Source of the DNA: Paenibacillus xylanexedens
Lineage (GTDB): Bacteria; Bacillota; Bacilli; Paenibacillales; Paenibacillaceae
Direction: 5' to 3'
DNA: 64,000 nt
Assembly: GCF_017874615.1 (NCBI RefSeq)
Contig: NZ_JAGIKV010000001.1
Span: 186,001-250,000, forward strand
Below, piece by piece: positions 34,893 through 43,801 of the stretch. Numbering within the stretch: position 1 is the stretch's first letter; the number at the start of each line of letters is the position of its first letter. Position numbers and translations under genes: made by a program. The notes under the pieces were generated by a model. The model saw only the letters and a list, made by a program, of their open reading frames with translations. It searched no databases and was not told the origin of the DNA.

Positions 34893-36020
34893 CTAGATCA
34901 AGGATGGGCGGATCTGTACACGAATGCCTTTTGGAGCATGAACAGCAACCAGCGCTCCAATATCGCCATTAACCTTAATCCAGCCCAGACCCGAGATGAA
35001 TACATCCGATTGACTGCCGCGTTTGATGCGGAATTCATGTCTGGTCCATTCAGCCATCTCTGCTGCATCCTCACGGGTTGGCGGAGACAACAATTCTCCC
35101 AGGTGGTCGCGGTACAGATCATCTGCACGCTCCAGCTTCGTCCGGTGAATATCAAGCGCAGTGCTGATAAAACAAGTGAACGACTGACGATCACCTTCCA
35201 CAAAGTCAAATCGAGCCATGCCGCCGAAGAACAGCGTCTGACCAGAGTTCAACTGATAAACAGCCGGTTTAAGCGGTTTTTCCGGCATGATGGCAGCGAG
35301 ATCCTTACGTGAAACAATCTCACTGAAACGCCATGGATACACGATTCCAGGCGTATCAATGATATATTTTCCATCATCCAGCGGAATGTTCACCATATCC
35401 AGCGTTGTTCCCGGATAACGGGATGTGGTCAGTTCCTGCTCCAGATCGCTGTAATCACGGATCAGACGGTTAATCAGTGTGGATTTACCCACATTGGTGC
35501 CGCCAACCACATATACGTCACGATCTTCGCGATAGGTTCCAACAAGCTCAAGCAGACGGTCGAACCCTTGATTTTGCTTCGCACTGCACAGGACTACGTC
35601 CACTGTACGCAAACCCTGTTCTTTGGCTTGCTTTTGTACCCAGTTGCGAATCTTGTTCCAGTTGGTTACTTTCGGAAGCAAGTCCGTTTTGTTCACAGCA
35701 AGCAACACTGGATTGTTGCCTACAAAGCGTTGCAGACCAGAGATAATACTGCCATCAAAGTCAAACAAATCAACGATATGGATGACAAGTGCATCCTTAT
35801 CCCCGATTTTGCTAAGCAGCGCCAGGAATTCGTCCTGATCCACCGTAACGGATGATGACTCATTGTAGTTTTTGATACGGAAACAGCGCTGGCATATAAC
35901 CGGTTCACGATCCAGTGCCTTCTCAGGAATAAACCCTGGTATTTCCGAATTTTCTGTTTGCAGATGCACGCCGCATCCGCTGCACCTTACGGCAAGGTTG
36001 CCGTTATGCGGTTCTGTCAT
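34893..36020 (-). CDS. yqeH: Ribosome biogenesis GTPase YqeH
   Basis: Circularly permuted GTPase needed for 30S assembly. An N-terminal treble-clef zinc finger (CSGCGVHLQTE... CQRCFRIKNYNE) is followed by the permuted order G4 NKTDLLP, G5 CSAKQNQG, G1 GGTNVGKST and G3 DTPGIVYP. A C-terminal RNA-binding domain follows. The length is 375 residues. Its ATG overlaps the yqeG stop by 4 nt. Confidence 0.97.
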   Translation of the reverse strand: MTEPHNGNLAVRCSGCGVHLQTENSEIPGFIPEKALDREPVICQRCFRIKNYNESSSVTVDQDEFLALLSKIGDKDALVIHIVDLFDFDGSIISGLQRFVGNNPVLLAVNKTDLLPKVTNWNKIRNWVQKQAKEQGLRTVDVVLCSAKQNQGFDRLLELVGTYREDRDVYVVGGTNVGKSTLINRLIRDYSDLEQELTTSRYPGTTLDMVNIPLDDGKYIIDTPGIVYPWRFSEIVSRKDLAAIMPEKPLKPAVYQLNSGQTLFFGGMARFDFVEGDRQSFTCFISTALDIHRTKLERADDLYRDHLGELLSPPTREDAAEMAEWTRHEFRIKRGSQSDVFISGLGWIKVNGDIGALVAVHAPKGIRVQIRPSLI

Positions 36021-36544
36021 TTCTTCTTTTCCTCCTCAAGCCATAAGCCTTTCTTGCGTAAACTCGTTAGAGCAATCCGTTCCACGCGTCGATTGAAGCG
36101 AGTCATAAAACCTTCGTCCCCAATGGAGATTGGCAGTACCAGAACGGTATATAACCCCATTCGGTTCCCTCCATAGACGTCCGTAAGCATCTGATCACCT
36201 ACTACAATCGTTTTTTCAGGAGATAACTCCATCATTTTCATTGCTCTACGAAACGGTACATTCGATGGTTTGCGTGCACTATGCACAAACTGGATATCCA
36301 GCGGGGTCGCAAACAGGGATACACGATTCAAATTGTTATTGGACACAATCATCAGCTTGAAACCTGCCTCTTTCACACGTGCAAACCATTCAATCAGTTC
36401 GGGCGTAGCGTCAGGGGCTTTGGCTCCAACGAGTGTGTTATCCAGATCAGTTATAATTCCACGGTAGCCTTGAGCGTACAGCTCTTCCAGATTAATGTCA
36501 AAAACCGTGTCTACACGCAGCTTGGGCATTAACATTTTAAACAA
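36017..36544 (-). CDS. yqeG: HAD-superfamily phosphatase YqeG (TTG start)
   Basis: A class III HAD hydrolase of about 175 residues. Motif I is GIITDLDNTLVGAKAP (nucleophile DLD), motif II IVSNNN, and the acidic motif IVVGDQMLTDVYGGNRMGL. Its substrate is unknown; it heads the yqe ribosome-assembly/NAD operon. The most likely start is TTG at 36544, five bases after AGGTGA. This gives MFKMLMPKLRVDTVFD, which fits relatives. An ATG three codons inside or the long frame from 36571 are alternatives. Confidence 0.9.
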   Translation of the reverse strand: MFKMLMPKLRVDTVFDINLEELYAQGYRGIITDLDNTLVGAKAPDATPELIEWFARVKEAGFKLMIVSNNNLNRVSLFATPLDIQFVHSARKPSNVPFRRAMKMMELSPEKTIVVGDQMLTDVYGGNRMGLYTVLVLPISIGDEGFMTRFNRRVERIALTSLRKKGLWLEEEKKK

Positions 36545-36629
36545 AGAAGTCACCTCAGTTTCATACGACACACTATATCACAAATCCGTCTTTCCTGAAA
36601 ATGCATACAACGCCTGATGGCATCGAAAA

Positions 36630-36665
36630 AAAGGAAAAACGGGACGGGCAACAACTATGCCCGTT
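36630..36665 (-). terminator. Terminator of the MoxR/DUF58/transglutaminase operon
   Basis: Minus strand: ACGGGCA pairs with TGCCCGT around the stop region, then CCGTTTTTCC. The stem begins inside the last codons of the transglutaminase gene. Confidence 0.7.
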
Positions 36666-38868
36666 CCGCTTTCAGTTCCTTCCGCAGCTTCAAGGCGGTC
36701 TGATAGACGCCCTTCCAGTCGTCGGCAGTTACGGACGCCGGACTGTAACGAGTCTGTTCAAACTTCGTGAGAAGCTCATGCAATGTAGCTTCTGCAGCCG
36801 GTTTGGCTTGGCTCCAGCGAGTTACCGATTCACGAAGTGTCTCGTCTCCGCTCCGGGTCAACCCTTTGCGTTTCACATACTGAATCCAACGCTCGGTCTC
36901 TGCCACTACCTTCTGTTCAGGGGTGAGCGGTCCACCTGTCCGTAGACGAAGCAGGAAGAATCGCATGGAGAAACGATTACGCCAGAACATGTATGCTACC
37001 CACAATACGATGATGGCTCCTGCAGCCCAGATAACAAAAGTCGGGATGGCAGACGATGTCTGCTCAGGTGCAGGGGTCTGCTCTTCCTCTTGTACCGGCT
37101 CCTCTTCTGGCTCTTCTTCAGGCTCATCTACAGGCTGTACATTCGGCTGTTCCGTCAGCAGCGGCATATCAAAGCCTGGCGTTGCTTCAACAGGAATCCA
37201 TCCATACTCACCAAAATAAACCTCTGCCCAGGAGTGTGCATCTGCATTGGTAACGGTGTAGGTCGTCTCAATCTCCGCGCCAGGTTGACGTGGAGCCTGC
37301 ATGTCCGAATTCAGGGACAGTTGTCCAGGCGCATAACCTTTAACCCACCTTGCAGGAATGCCCTCCGAGCGCGCCATCATCACCAGCGCAGTGGAGAAGT
37401 AGTCACAGTAGCCTTCCATAATATCGAACAGGAAACCTTCCACAAAGTCGCTGCTTACTTTTCGAGATAAATCCGGATTGTTTGTGTATTCAAAATTAGT
37501 TTGTAAATAGTTTTGCAGTAATGCCACTTTTTCATACGGAGTATTCGCAGATGCCGTTATCTCGGCTGCCAGATCCGAAACCCGGTCAGGGAAACGGGAT
37601 GGTAACTGCAAGTACATATCATCTGCAGAATTACTGTTATACAGATCTTCAAATGACTTCGTACGAAGCTCATCTTCCACAATCACAGGGGCTTCCGATA
37701 CGATAGTATATGTCTTGGGATACTGTGGTTGCTGACGGTCTGTCACCACATGCAGTTCAGCCTGTTCGGCATTCCACAACATCCGTTCCGTTCTGTCCTG
37801 ACCATTAATAGAGCTCACTTCCGAGATCGAATAAGCACCAAAGAGAATCGGATAGACATTATCATTCAGCATCGTTACGTTCTGAGTTACTTGTTTGGTA
37901 TTCACATTACCGGATTCTTCGTTCTCCAGAGGCTGTCCAGCTTGAACATTCTCTGTCGTACCCCGTCCACGGTCATCCCAACCTGTGCCTGTATACTCTG
38001 CACGTGTCTCACCGCGCCAGTAACTGCGCTCATTGGTCGTGACAGACATGACAGGGGTATAGTCGAAGTTGAATCCTCCACCAAGCTGATTGTCTTCCCT
38101 GCTGTATCCCGATTCGGTAGCCGCGGGAATATCAAGGTTTCCGTTACCAGCCTGACTTGTGGAAGTTCCGGTATAGTTACGCCACGCCGTATATGGGTCC
38201 GTCAAGGTGGGTGGAATCTCCGGCATATTAACGCTGGCTACAATAATCAAAGAAAAGATAATGGCAATATTGGCCAGGACTTTATAAGGATACCGGATGA
38301 TTCGTTTCCAACCTTGTGGATACTGTAGCTGATAGTTACGGAAATGCTGACATACGAGCCATCCCATCCCCGCAAACATCACCCACGCGATTTCAATCCA
38401 GAGTGGAATCTGAGTGAAAGAATCGAGAATCCCCATCGAAATGATGTTAACACCCAGAAAAACAAGAATGCGACGTGTTGTGGTCACGAGTCGAAGCGCA
38501 GCTTCAAGCATCACCCATGCACACAGGGAGAACCAGATGTACGGCGTCATGTGTAATATGAATTGTTCCGCTCGGTCCGTTAAAGAGCCATAAGGGATGT
38601 ACACCGTATAATCAATTAGCGTTTTATGCAAAATGTAACCAACAACGACCGCCTTGATGATCGCCCGATAGATCGTTTTGAAGGGCAGAATGACCTCCAG
38701 CACACTGACCGCTGCAAGTGTCCATAACACCAGAGAAGTGGTCTCCGTGTACCACGATTCCTGCGTAAATGAAATCCACTGCATTCCAATCAGGAAAATC
38801 CAGAGCAATGACGCTGCATGATACCAGGATCGTTTGCCTGTAATACTCTCATTTCCTTTTGTACTCAT
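36655..38868 (-). CDS. Transglutaminase-like membrane protein (TgpA/DUF4129 type)
   Basis: A 737-residue membrane protein. Five or more N-terminal transmembrane helices (about residues 15-210) are followed by a large extracytoplasmic part with a transglutaminase-core domain: YCDYFSTALVMMARSEGIPA holds the catalytic Cys and HSWAEVYFGEYGWIPVEATP the His. The third residue reads Glu rather than Asp, as often in Bacillus homologues. An acidic EEEPEEEPVQEEEQ linker, one more helix and a C-terminal DUF4129 domain (ETERWIQYVKRKGL) follow. It is the third gene of the MoxR operon, overlapping DUF58 by ATGA. Its substrate is unknown. Confidence 0.9.
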   Translation of the reverse strand: MSTKGNESITGKRSWYHAASLLWIFLIGMQWISFTQESWYTETTSLVLWTLAAVSVLEVILPFKTIYRAIIKAVVVGYILHKTLIDYTVYIPYGSLTDRAEQFILHMTPYIWFSLCAWVMLEAALRLVTTTRRILVFLGVNIISMGILDSFTQIPLWIEIAWVMFAGMGWLVCQHFRNYQLQYPQGWKRIIRYPYKVLANIAIIFSLIIVASVNMPEIPPTLTDPYTAWRNYTGTSTSQAGNGNLDIPAATESGYSREDNQLGGGFNFDYTPVMSVTTNERSYWRGETRAEYTGTGWDDRGRGTTENVQAGQPLENEESGNVNTKQVTQNVTMLNDNVYPILFGAYSISEVSSINGQDRTERMLWNAEQAELHVVTDRQQPQYPKTYTIVSEAPVIVEDELRTKSFEDLYNSNSADDMYLQLPSRFPDRVSDLAAEITASANTPYEKVALLQNYLQTNFEYTNNPDLSRKVSSDFVEGFLFDIMEGYCDYFSTALVMMARSEGIPARWVKGYAPGQLSLNSDMQAPRQPGAEIETTYTVTNADAHSWAEVYFGEYGWIPVEATPGFDMPLLTEQPNVQPVDEPEEEPEEEPVQEEEQTPAPEQTSSAIPTFVIWAAGAIIVLWVAYMFWRNRFSMRFFLLRLRTGGPLTPEQKVVAETERWIQYVKRKGLTRSGDETLRESVTRWSQAKPAAEATLHELLTKFEQTRYSPASVTADDWKGVYQTALKLRKELKAERA

Positions 38869-40112
38869 ACAGAACCTCCCCCCATCACCGTTGGAAGCTC
38901 CTGCAAGTGAGAAACAGTGAATGACCTCGTGCCTCTTCCACGCAACATGGCATTCCACTCGGCACTCCGGCGGGATTCACTGGTATCGATCAGAATATGA
39001 CATGGCGTCATGCCCCGCGTATCGGCCCAGCGCAACAGTTCCATTATTTTTTCATCCTTCTGGGGAGAAATCACGACAAAGTAAGCTCCCTGAGGCAGTT
39101 GACGTGCGATTCTTTCCACGCCGGGCAACAGATGGGTATCCTGACCGTTATATTGAATATCCACCAGATGATGCATCATCTTCTGTCGTTCCATCAGACT
39201 TTCACTGGGGGCCATGAAGGATGTCTGGTCTGACAATGTCAATAACCCCATCCCCATTCGTTCCCTGACACCATACTCCAGCAGAGAGGCAGCCGTGGAA
39301 ACGGCAATTTCAAATGCATCCCCATGTTCATAACTTGATGCCAGCGCATCCAAAACCAGAACGGTTTTGGGCACAGACTCATGTTCAAACTCCTTGGACT
39401 TCCAGTTCCCTGTCTTTGCCGTTGCATTCCAGTGAATGCGGGAAAGTCGATCTCCGTATACGTAGTCACGTACACCATTGATCTGAGTGGTCTCTCTCCG
39501 TGAGCGGGTTAACGCCGTCTGAGGACCGGATAACCGTGATTTGCGGTCGTAAAGCTGCCAATATGGAATAAATACCGTTCTTGGCAGTACGCGAAACTCA
39601 CCTTTGGCCTTAAACTTTCCTCGATGTTCAATCAGTCCAAATATGTCCTCGCTGGCACATTCCGTTTCTGAAAAAACATACTTCCCCCGCTCAAGTGGCG
39701 GTGTCTGAAAAGACAACTCGCCATTACCTCGCATATTGGGAATCAAACTTTCCTTGAACGACCACGATTCTCCGTTATGCCGATGCAGCATTTCACGCAC
39801 AACAACATAAGGAAGCGGGAGGAATCCCGGAATCGTCAGACTCAGCTGTACTTGAACCTGGTCACCCGCATGCAGCAATTCTTCGTGGTCTGGACCAGAA
39901 GATAACCTACGAACTCCTTGAGCACGTCTTACCCCGCTAAATCCAGCAATGGCAAGATACACACAGAGCAGGGTCACCATCGACAGCAACATAAGGGATG
40001 TCTTCCCGCCCTGAAACAAAACATAAGCCAAACAGCACATCCACACCATTGCGATGCTCCATACGCGTGGGTGGCGTAACCCTCTATTAACTGTTCTCAA
40101 AAGCGGCTTCAT
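38865..40112 (-). CDS. DUF58 domain protein
   Basis: A 415-residue protein with two N-terminal transmembrane helices, a beta-rich middle and the DUF58 signature RDYVYGDRLSRIHWNATAKT. It ends with a von Willebrand A-like region (VLVLDALASSYEHGDAFE). DUF58 proteins almost always pair with MoxR ATPases and transglutaminase proteins, as here, and are thought to take part in chaperone-like or cell-envelope assembly. It starts 3 bp after the moxR stop. Confidence 0.9.
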   Translation of the reverse strand: MKPLLRTVNRGLRHPRVWSIAMVWMCCLAYVLFQGGKTSLMLLSMVTLLCVYLAIAGFSGVRRAQGVRRLSSGPDHEELLHAGDQVQVQLSLTIPGFLPLPYVVVREMLHRHNGESWSFKESLIPNMRGNGELSFQTPPLERGKYVFSETECASEDIFGLIEHRGKFKAKGEFRVLPRTVFIPYWQLYDRKSRLSGPQTALTRSRRETTQINGVRDYVYGDRLSRIHWNATAKTGNWKSKEFEHESVPKTVLVLDALASSYEHGDAFEIAVSTAASLLEYGVRERMGMGLLTLSDQTSFMAPSESLMERQKMMHHLVDIQYNGQDTHLLPGVERIARQLPQGAYFVVISPQKDEKIMELLRWADTRGMTPCHILIDTSESRRSAEWNAMLRGRGTRSFTVSHLQELPTVMGGGSV

Positions 40113-40115
40113 GAA

Positions 40116-41072
40116 CTATTGCCCCATGGAGACGGGCACGCGTACTTGCTGGAGTACGGCATTCAAAACAGCCTCGGAACTCATACTGTCCAGTCTCGAT
40201 TCGGGACGAAGCACAATACGATGAGAGATCACATAAGGGGCCATCGTTTTCACATCATCCGGAAGCACATAATCACGTTCCTGCAAGAAAGCAAAGGCTT
40301 TTACGGCCATCATGAACGATATGGCTGCCCGTGGGCTGGCACCCAGCAATACAGATGGGTGGGAGCGGGTTTGACGAACAACATCCAGCAAATAGTCCAT
40401 AACCGGATCACCGATAAAGACCTCTTTAATCTCCTGCTGAATTGCCGAGATCTGGTCCATATGAGTCACGGATTCAAGGCGATCAACAGGCTGACCGAGC
40501 TGATGCTGTTTCAATAGGATTTTCTCAATTTCTTTATCGGGATAACCTAGACTTATTTTCAACATAAACCGGTCGAGTTGTGCTTCCGGCAAAGTATACG
40601 TACCTTCAAAATCAATCGGATTCTGAGTTGCACAGAGCATGAATGGATGTGGCAGGTCATACGTATCGCCATCAACGGTTACGCTGCGCTCCTCCATAAC
40701 TTCGAGCAGAGCCGATTGGGTTTTTGTTGTGGCCCGGTTAATCTCATCAGCTAGCAAAATGTTGGTCATCACAGGACCTGGCCGGAAATAAAAACGTTCA
40801 TCCTTCGGATGGAACACAGATACGCCCGTAATATCACTAGGTAAAATATCAGGGTTACATTGAATACGCCGGTACTCACCACGCATAGATTTCGATAATG
40901 CCTTGATTAATTGCGTTTTGCCAGTTCCCGGTACGTCTTCAATCAGAACGTGCCCGCCTGCAAGCAAAGCTGTAAGTAAAAGTTGAATTTCAAAGGATTT
41001 CCCCATAATACAGGATTCCAGATTAGAACGAACTGCGGATATGATTTGGATCGACTCTTTGCGCACAGGCAT
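40116..41072 (-). CDS. MoxR family AAA+ ATPase
   Basis: A 318-residue AAA+ ATPase. Walker A is IEDVPGTGKTQLIKAL, Walker B NILLADEINRA, with sensor motif LCATQNPIDFEGTY and arginine-finger/lid sequences (LPEAQLDRFMLKISLGYP). MoxR proteins act as chaperones on partner vWA/DUF58 proteins. The ATG at 41072 has GGAGG nine bases upstream. It heads the three-gene operon. Confidence 0.93.
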   Translation of the reverse strand: MPVRKESIQIISAVRSNLESCIMGKSFEIQLLLTALLAGGHVLIEDVPGTGKTQLIKALSKSMRGEYRRIQCNPDILPSDITGVSVFHPKDERFYFRPGPVMTNILLADEINRATTKTQSALLEVMEERSVTVDGDTYDLPHPFMLCATQNPIDFEGTYTLPEAQLDRFMLKISLGYPDKEIEKILLKQHQLGQPVDRLESVTHMDQISAIQQEIKEVFIGDPVMDYLLDVVRQTRSHPSVLLGASPRAAISFMMAVKAFAFLQERDYVLPDDVKTMAPYVISHRIVLRPESRLDSMSSEAVLNAVLQQVRVPVSMGQ

Positions 41073-41203
41073 GTGGTCTAACCTCCTAAAAAAGCATACA
41101 GATTTCCTTTTATTGTACATGATCCAGAGTCACGAGTACACTCGAAGGAACTCACAATTTGTTTCCAGCCCGTCAGATTCACCGCAGTTCTCGCATGAAT
41201 ACG

Positions 41204-41238
41204 ACAAAAAAGGCCCGGATAAAAGTTATCCGAAGCCT
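41204..41238 (-). terminator. Terminator of the spoVA operon
   Basis: Minus strand: GGCTTCGGATAA pairs with TTATCCGGGCC across CTTT, then TTTTTT. Confidence 0.8.
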
Positions 41239-41280
41239 CTGCTGAATCGTAATATGTTCAAGGAGATTTCTCATTCTATG

Positions 41281-41631
41281 TTAGCCTTTTGGTCTAACCA
41301 CCAATGCCGCGAGAAAAGAAAAGATGATCGCTGACGAAATCCCCGCCGCAGTCAGATCGAAAATACCTGTAATCACACCCAGCCATCCCTCTTTTTCCAG
41401 CTCCGTCAATGCCCCGTGCACCAAGGAATTACCGAAACTTGTGATGGGGATGGTAGCACCCGCACCTGCAAATTTAACCAAGGGGTCATACACGCCAAAT
41501 GCATCCGCAAGCGCACCTGTCACAACAAGTGTACTCATGGTATGAGCTGGCGTCAGTTTAACCCCATCCATTAGAAGCTGTCCGATAACACAGATTAAAC
41601 CACCAACAATAAATGCCCACAAGAACTGCAT
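41281..41631 (-). CDS. spoVAE: Stage V sporulation protein AE (SpoVAEb type)
   Basis: A small integral membrane protein of 116 residues (MQFLWAFIVGGLICVIGQLL) with several hydrophobic helices and the ITSFGNSLVHGALTELEKEG motif. It is part of the SpoVA channel that moves Ca-dipicolinic acid into the forespore and out at germination. It resembles SpoVAC in sequence plan (GGxxCxIGQ; ...P.TxFxNSxxxxAxE), so the two are distant paralogues. The start at 41631 has an AAGGAGG sequence upstream. Last gene of the operon. Confidence 0.92.
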   Translation of the reverse strand: MQFLWAFIVGGLICVIGQLLMDGVKLTPAHTMSTLVVTGALADAFGVYDPLVKFAGAGATIPITSFGNSLVHGALTELEKEGWLGVITGIFDLTAAGISSAIIFSFLAALVVRPKG

Positions 41632-41636
41632 TACCT

Positions 41637-42653
41637 TTATCCCTCCTTTTCTATGGCTACGGCATGTGCAATACAAGGAATACTTTCACCCTGCTGGTAC
41701 GAAATCGGAGATAACAGCGCCCCGGTAGCAACAACGAGAACCCGTTTAAGATCACCCTTCTGCATCCGGTTCAAAATGTGACCATAGGTGACGGTGGCAG
41801 AACATCCGCAGCCACTTCCCCCGGCAACCACATAAGGCTGTTTCTCCCGATCATAGATCATCAGGCCGCAGTCATTAAAAACTGTCTGTTCCATGGGAAT
41901 GCCTTCTTTTTGCAAAAGCTCTTTCGTAATAGGCAGACCGACGGAAGCCAAATCCCCAGTCACAATGAGATCATAATAGCCGGGTTCCAATCCCGTATCC
42001 CTGAAATGAGAGATTATAGTGTCAGCTGCTGCTGGCGCCATGGCTGAACCCATATTAAAGGGATCTTTGATGCCCAAGTCCATAATGCGTCCAATGGTGG
42101 CTTTGGTAACAACGGGACCATCACCAGTACGGGAGACCACACCACACCCTGCTCCTGTGACGGTATATTGCGCATAAGGCGGCTTTTGGGAGCCATACTC
42201 CGTCGGATAACGAAATTGTTTTTCCACCGTACAGTTGTGGCTCACCGTTCCTGCAAGGGCATAATCTCCAGCTCCGGAGTCAACAATCATGGAGGCCAGA
42301 GCTAATGTTTCCATGGATGTGGAGCAAGCACCAAAGACACCCAGATAAGGTACACCCAGTTTTCGTGCTGAAAAGGAACTGCTGATAATCTGATTCATCA
42401 GATCTCCACCAACAAAAAAGTGGAGCTCTTCCTTGGTGATATTTGCATTAACCAAAGCCAGTTGGGAGGCCTGTTCGAGCAGTTTGCGTTCTCCCTTTTC
42501 CCACGTCTTCTCGCCGATCTCGAGGTTGTCATAGACATAATCGAAATCAGATGACAGTGGACCCTCGCCTTCTTCTGGTCCTACAACTGTAGCTTTACCG
42601 ATAATTCGCGGACGATTTTCAAACTGCCACGTTTGACGACCCAATCGCTTCAT
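41637..42653 (-). CDS. spoVAD: Stage V sporulation protein AD (SpoVAD)
   Basis: A thiolase-fold protein of 338 residues that binds dipicolinic acid at the inner forespore membrane. GVFGACSTSMETLALASMIV contains the thiolase-like Cys region and GGSGCGCSATVTYGHIL is near the C-terminus. It overlaps spoVAC by 4 nt and is 5 bp from spoVAE, so the three genes are coupled. Confidence 0.95.
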   Translation of the reverse strand: MKRLGRQTWQFENRPRIIGKATVVGPEEGEGPLSSDFDYVYDNLEIGEKTWEKGERKLLEQASQLALVNANITKEELHFFVGGDLMNQIISSSFSARKLGVPYLGVFGACSTSMETLALASMIVDSGAGDYALAGTVSHNCTVEKQFRYPTEYGSQKPPYAQYTVTGAGCGVVSRTGDGPVVTKATIGRIMDLGIKDPFNMGSAMAPAAADTIISHFRDTGLEPGYYDLIVTGDLASVGLPITKELLQKEGIPMEQTVFNDCGLMIYDREKQPYVVAGGSGCGCSATVTYGHILNRMQKGDLKRVLVVATGALLSPISYQQGESIPCIAHAVAIEKEG

Positions 42654-43153
42654 AGGTGCCCACCTCCAAATCCCAAAAAGGCATAAACGATCCCTACGAC
42701 AAATGCTGCCACAACACCAAACACAATAACGGAACCAGCAAGTTTAAACATGTTGGCCCCTACACCGAGCACCAGTCCTTCAGCCCGATGTTCCAGTGCA
42801 GCAGAACACATGGAATTGGCAAAGCCGGTAACCGGTACAGCAGTTCCCGCTCCTGCCCATTGAGCCATTTTATCGTAAACGCCGAGACACGTTAGAATAA
42901 CCGATATGAGAATCATGACCGCTACCGTAGGACTGGAAGCTTCCTTCGATGTCATGTCGAAACCGGCCATAAAAGCCTCTTGAATGGCCTGTCCAATTAA
43001 ACAGACGGTACCCCCAACCAGAAATGCTTTGAGGCAATTTTTCAGGATTGGACGAGGCGGCTCATGTTTTTTTGCGACTTTTTTGTACTCCTTTTCATCC
43101 ATGGACAGGGACGATGATTTTTTTTCGCTTCCGGATGCAGATTGAGCTGGCAA
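42650..43153 (-). CDS. spoVAC: Stage V sporulation protein AC (SpoVAC), TTG start
   Basis: A 167-residue membrane protein with a charged N-terminal tail (MDEKEYKKVAKKHEPPRPIL) followed by hydrophobic helices (FLVGGTVCLIGQAIQEAFMA, VPVTGFANSMCSAALEHRAE). In Bacillus SpoVAC acts as a mechanosensitive DPA channel. The start is TTG at 43153, nine bases after GAGGAGG; an internal ATG 17 codons later lacks such a site. It heads spoVAC-AD-AE. SpoVAA/AB are not present here. Confidence 0.93.
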   Translation of the reverse strand: MPAQSASGSEKKSSSLSMDEKEYKKVAKKHEPPRPILKNCLKAFLVGGTVCLIGQAIQEAFMAGFDMTSKEASSPTVAVMILISVILTCLGVYDKMAQWAGAGTAVPVTGFANSMCSAALEHRAEGLVLGVGANMFKLAGSVIVFGVVAAFVVGIVYAFLGFGGGHL

Positions 43154-43195
43154 GATACAAGACCTCCTCTATGTGAAAATGGTTCAAAGCTACGG

Positions 43196-43226
43196 CTGAA
43201 TGCCAATGTGTGTAATCCTATATTCA
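43196..43226 (-). promoter_or_regulatory. Candidate sigma-G promoter of spoVAC
   Basis: Minus strand: TGAATA (plus 43221-43226), 18 bp, CATTCAG (43196-43202). The -35 is a perfect sigma-G match; the -10 keeps CAT and C of CATACTA. Confidence 0.5.
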
Positions 43227-43343
43227 TTGTTTGTTAATAATCGGAAGGTTATGTATCCGGCGACAGACAGCATATGTTTCCAACAAGATTATGTTGTGAA
43301 AACAAGATGGGAATACGCCGGATCTGAGGACTTTTAGATACGT

Positions 43344-43427
43344 CTATAAATAAAGAAGAACAATCACGAGCAAGATAAAAAGAACGATAAACAGTACTTT
43401 TTCCGTGCCCTCTTCTGGAGGCTTCAT
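43344..43427 (-). CDS. 27-aa single-pass membrane peptide
   Basis: ATG at 43427 follows GGAAGGAG and opens a 27-residue frame: MKPPEEGTEKVLFIVLFILL then VIVLLYL. A charged N-terminus leads to a single transmembrane helix. Peptides of this build are widespread in spore formers (YjcZ/SscA-like), but no Gly-rich head typical of YjcZ is present, so the family is uncertain. It lies about 120 bp upstream of the spoVA promoter region on the same strand. Confidence 0.5.
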   Translation of the reverse strand: MKPPEEGTEKVLFIVLFILLVIVLLYL

Positions 43428-43801
43428 TGTATATTTAGCTCCTTCCTTTAAACAGACAAACAAATATTGAAATGAAGAACTTCAAAAAATGATGACATCT
43501 CCTCCATATATTCATATTCATTGAAGTGGCATCAGGACTGCGACTACAGCGGATAGAATCATGAAACTTGGACACGGTAAGCGCCCAAAATATGCCTTAA
43601 ATACGTGACATAAACATGGACAATCACTTGCGCAAGGTTCATACTGTAATGTGACCAGTGGTTAAATAACAAGTCCTCAGCATATTAAAGTGCATGTTCA
43701 AAAAGATAAAAGACTTTTTGAACTACATCTTAAAAGGACAACAGGCGGGTAGCCGTTCTACTGTGACCTGAAATACATACCAACAGAGGAGTTGTTGACA
43801 C
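43428..43801. other. Intergenic region before the M42 peptidase
   Basis: This 374-bp stretch holds the 5' region of the 27-aa peptide on one side and the leader of the M42 peptidase on the other. The only strong structure is the hairpin at 43696-43723. No further frame with a ribosome binding site was found, and no clean sigma-A promoter could be picked. Confidence 0.5.
43696..43723 (+). other. Perfect 10-bp hairpin in the M42 peptidase leader
   Basis: GTTCAAAAAG (43696-43705), 8-nt loop, CTTTTTGAAC (43714-43723). No T run follows and about 80 nt remain to the start codon, so it is not a simple terminator. It may be part of a structured leader or a dispersed intergenic repeat. Confidence 0.75.
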
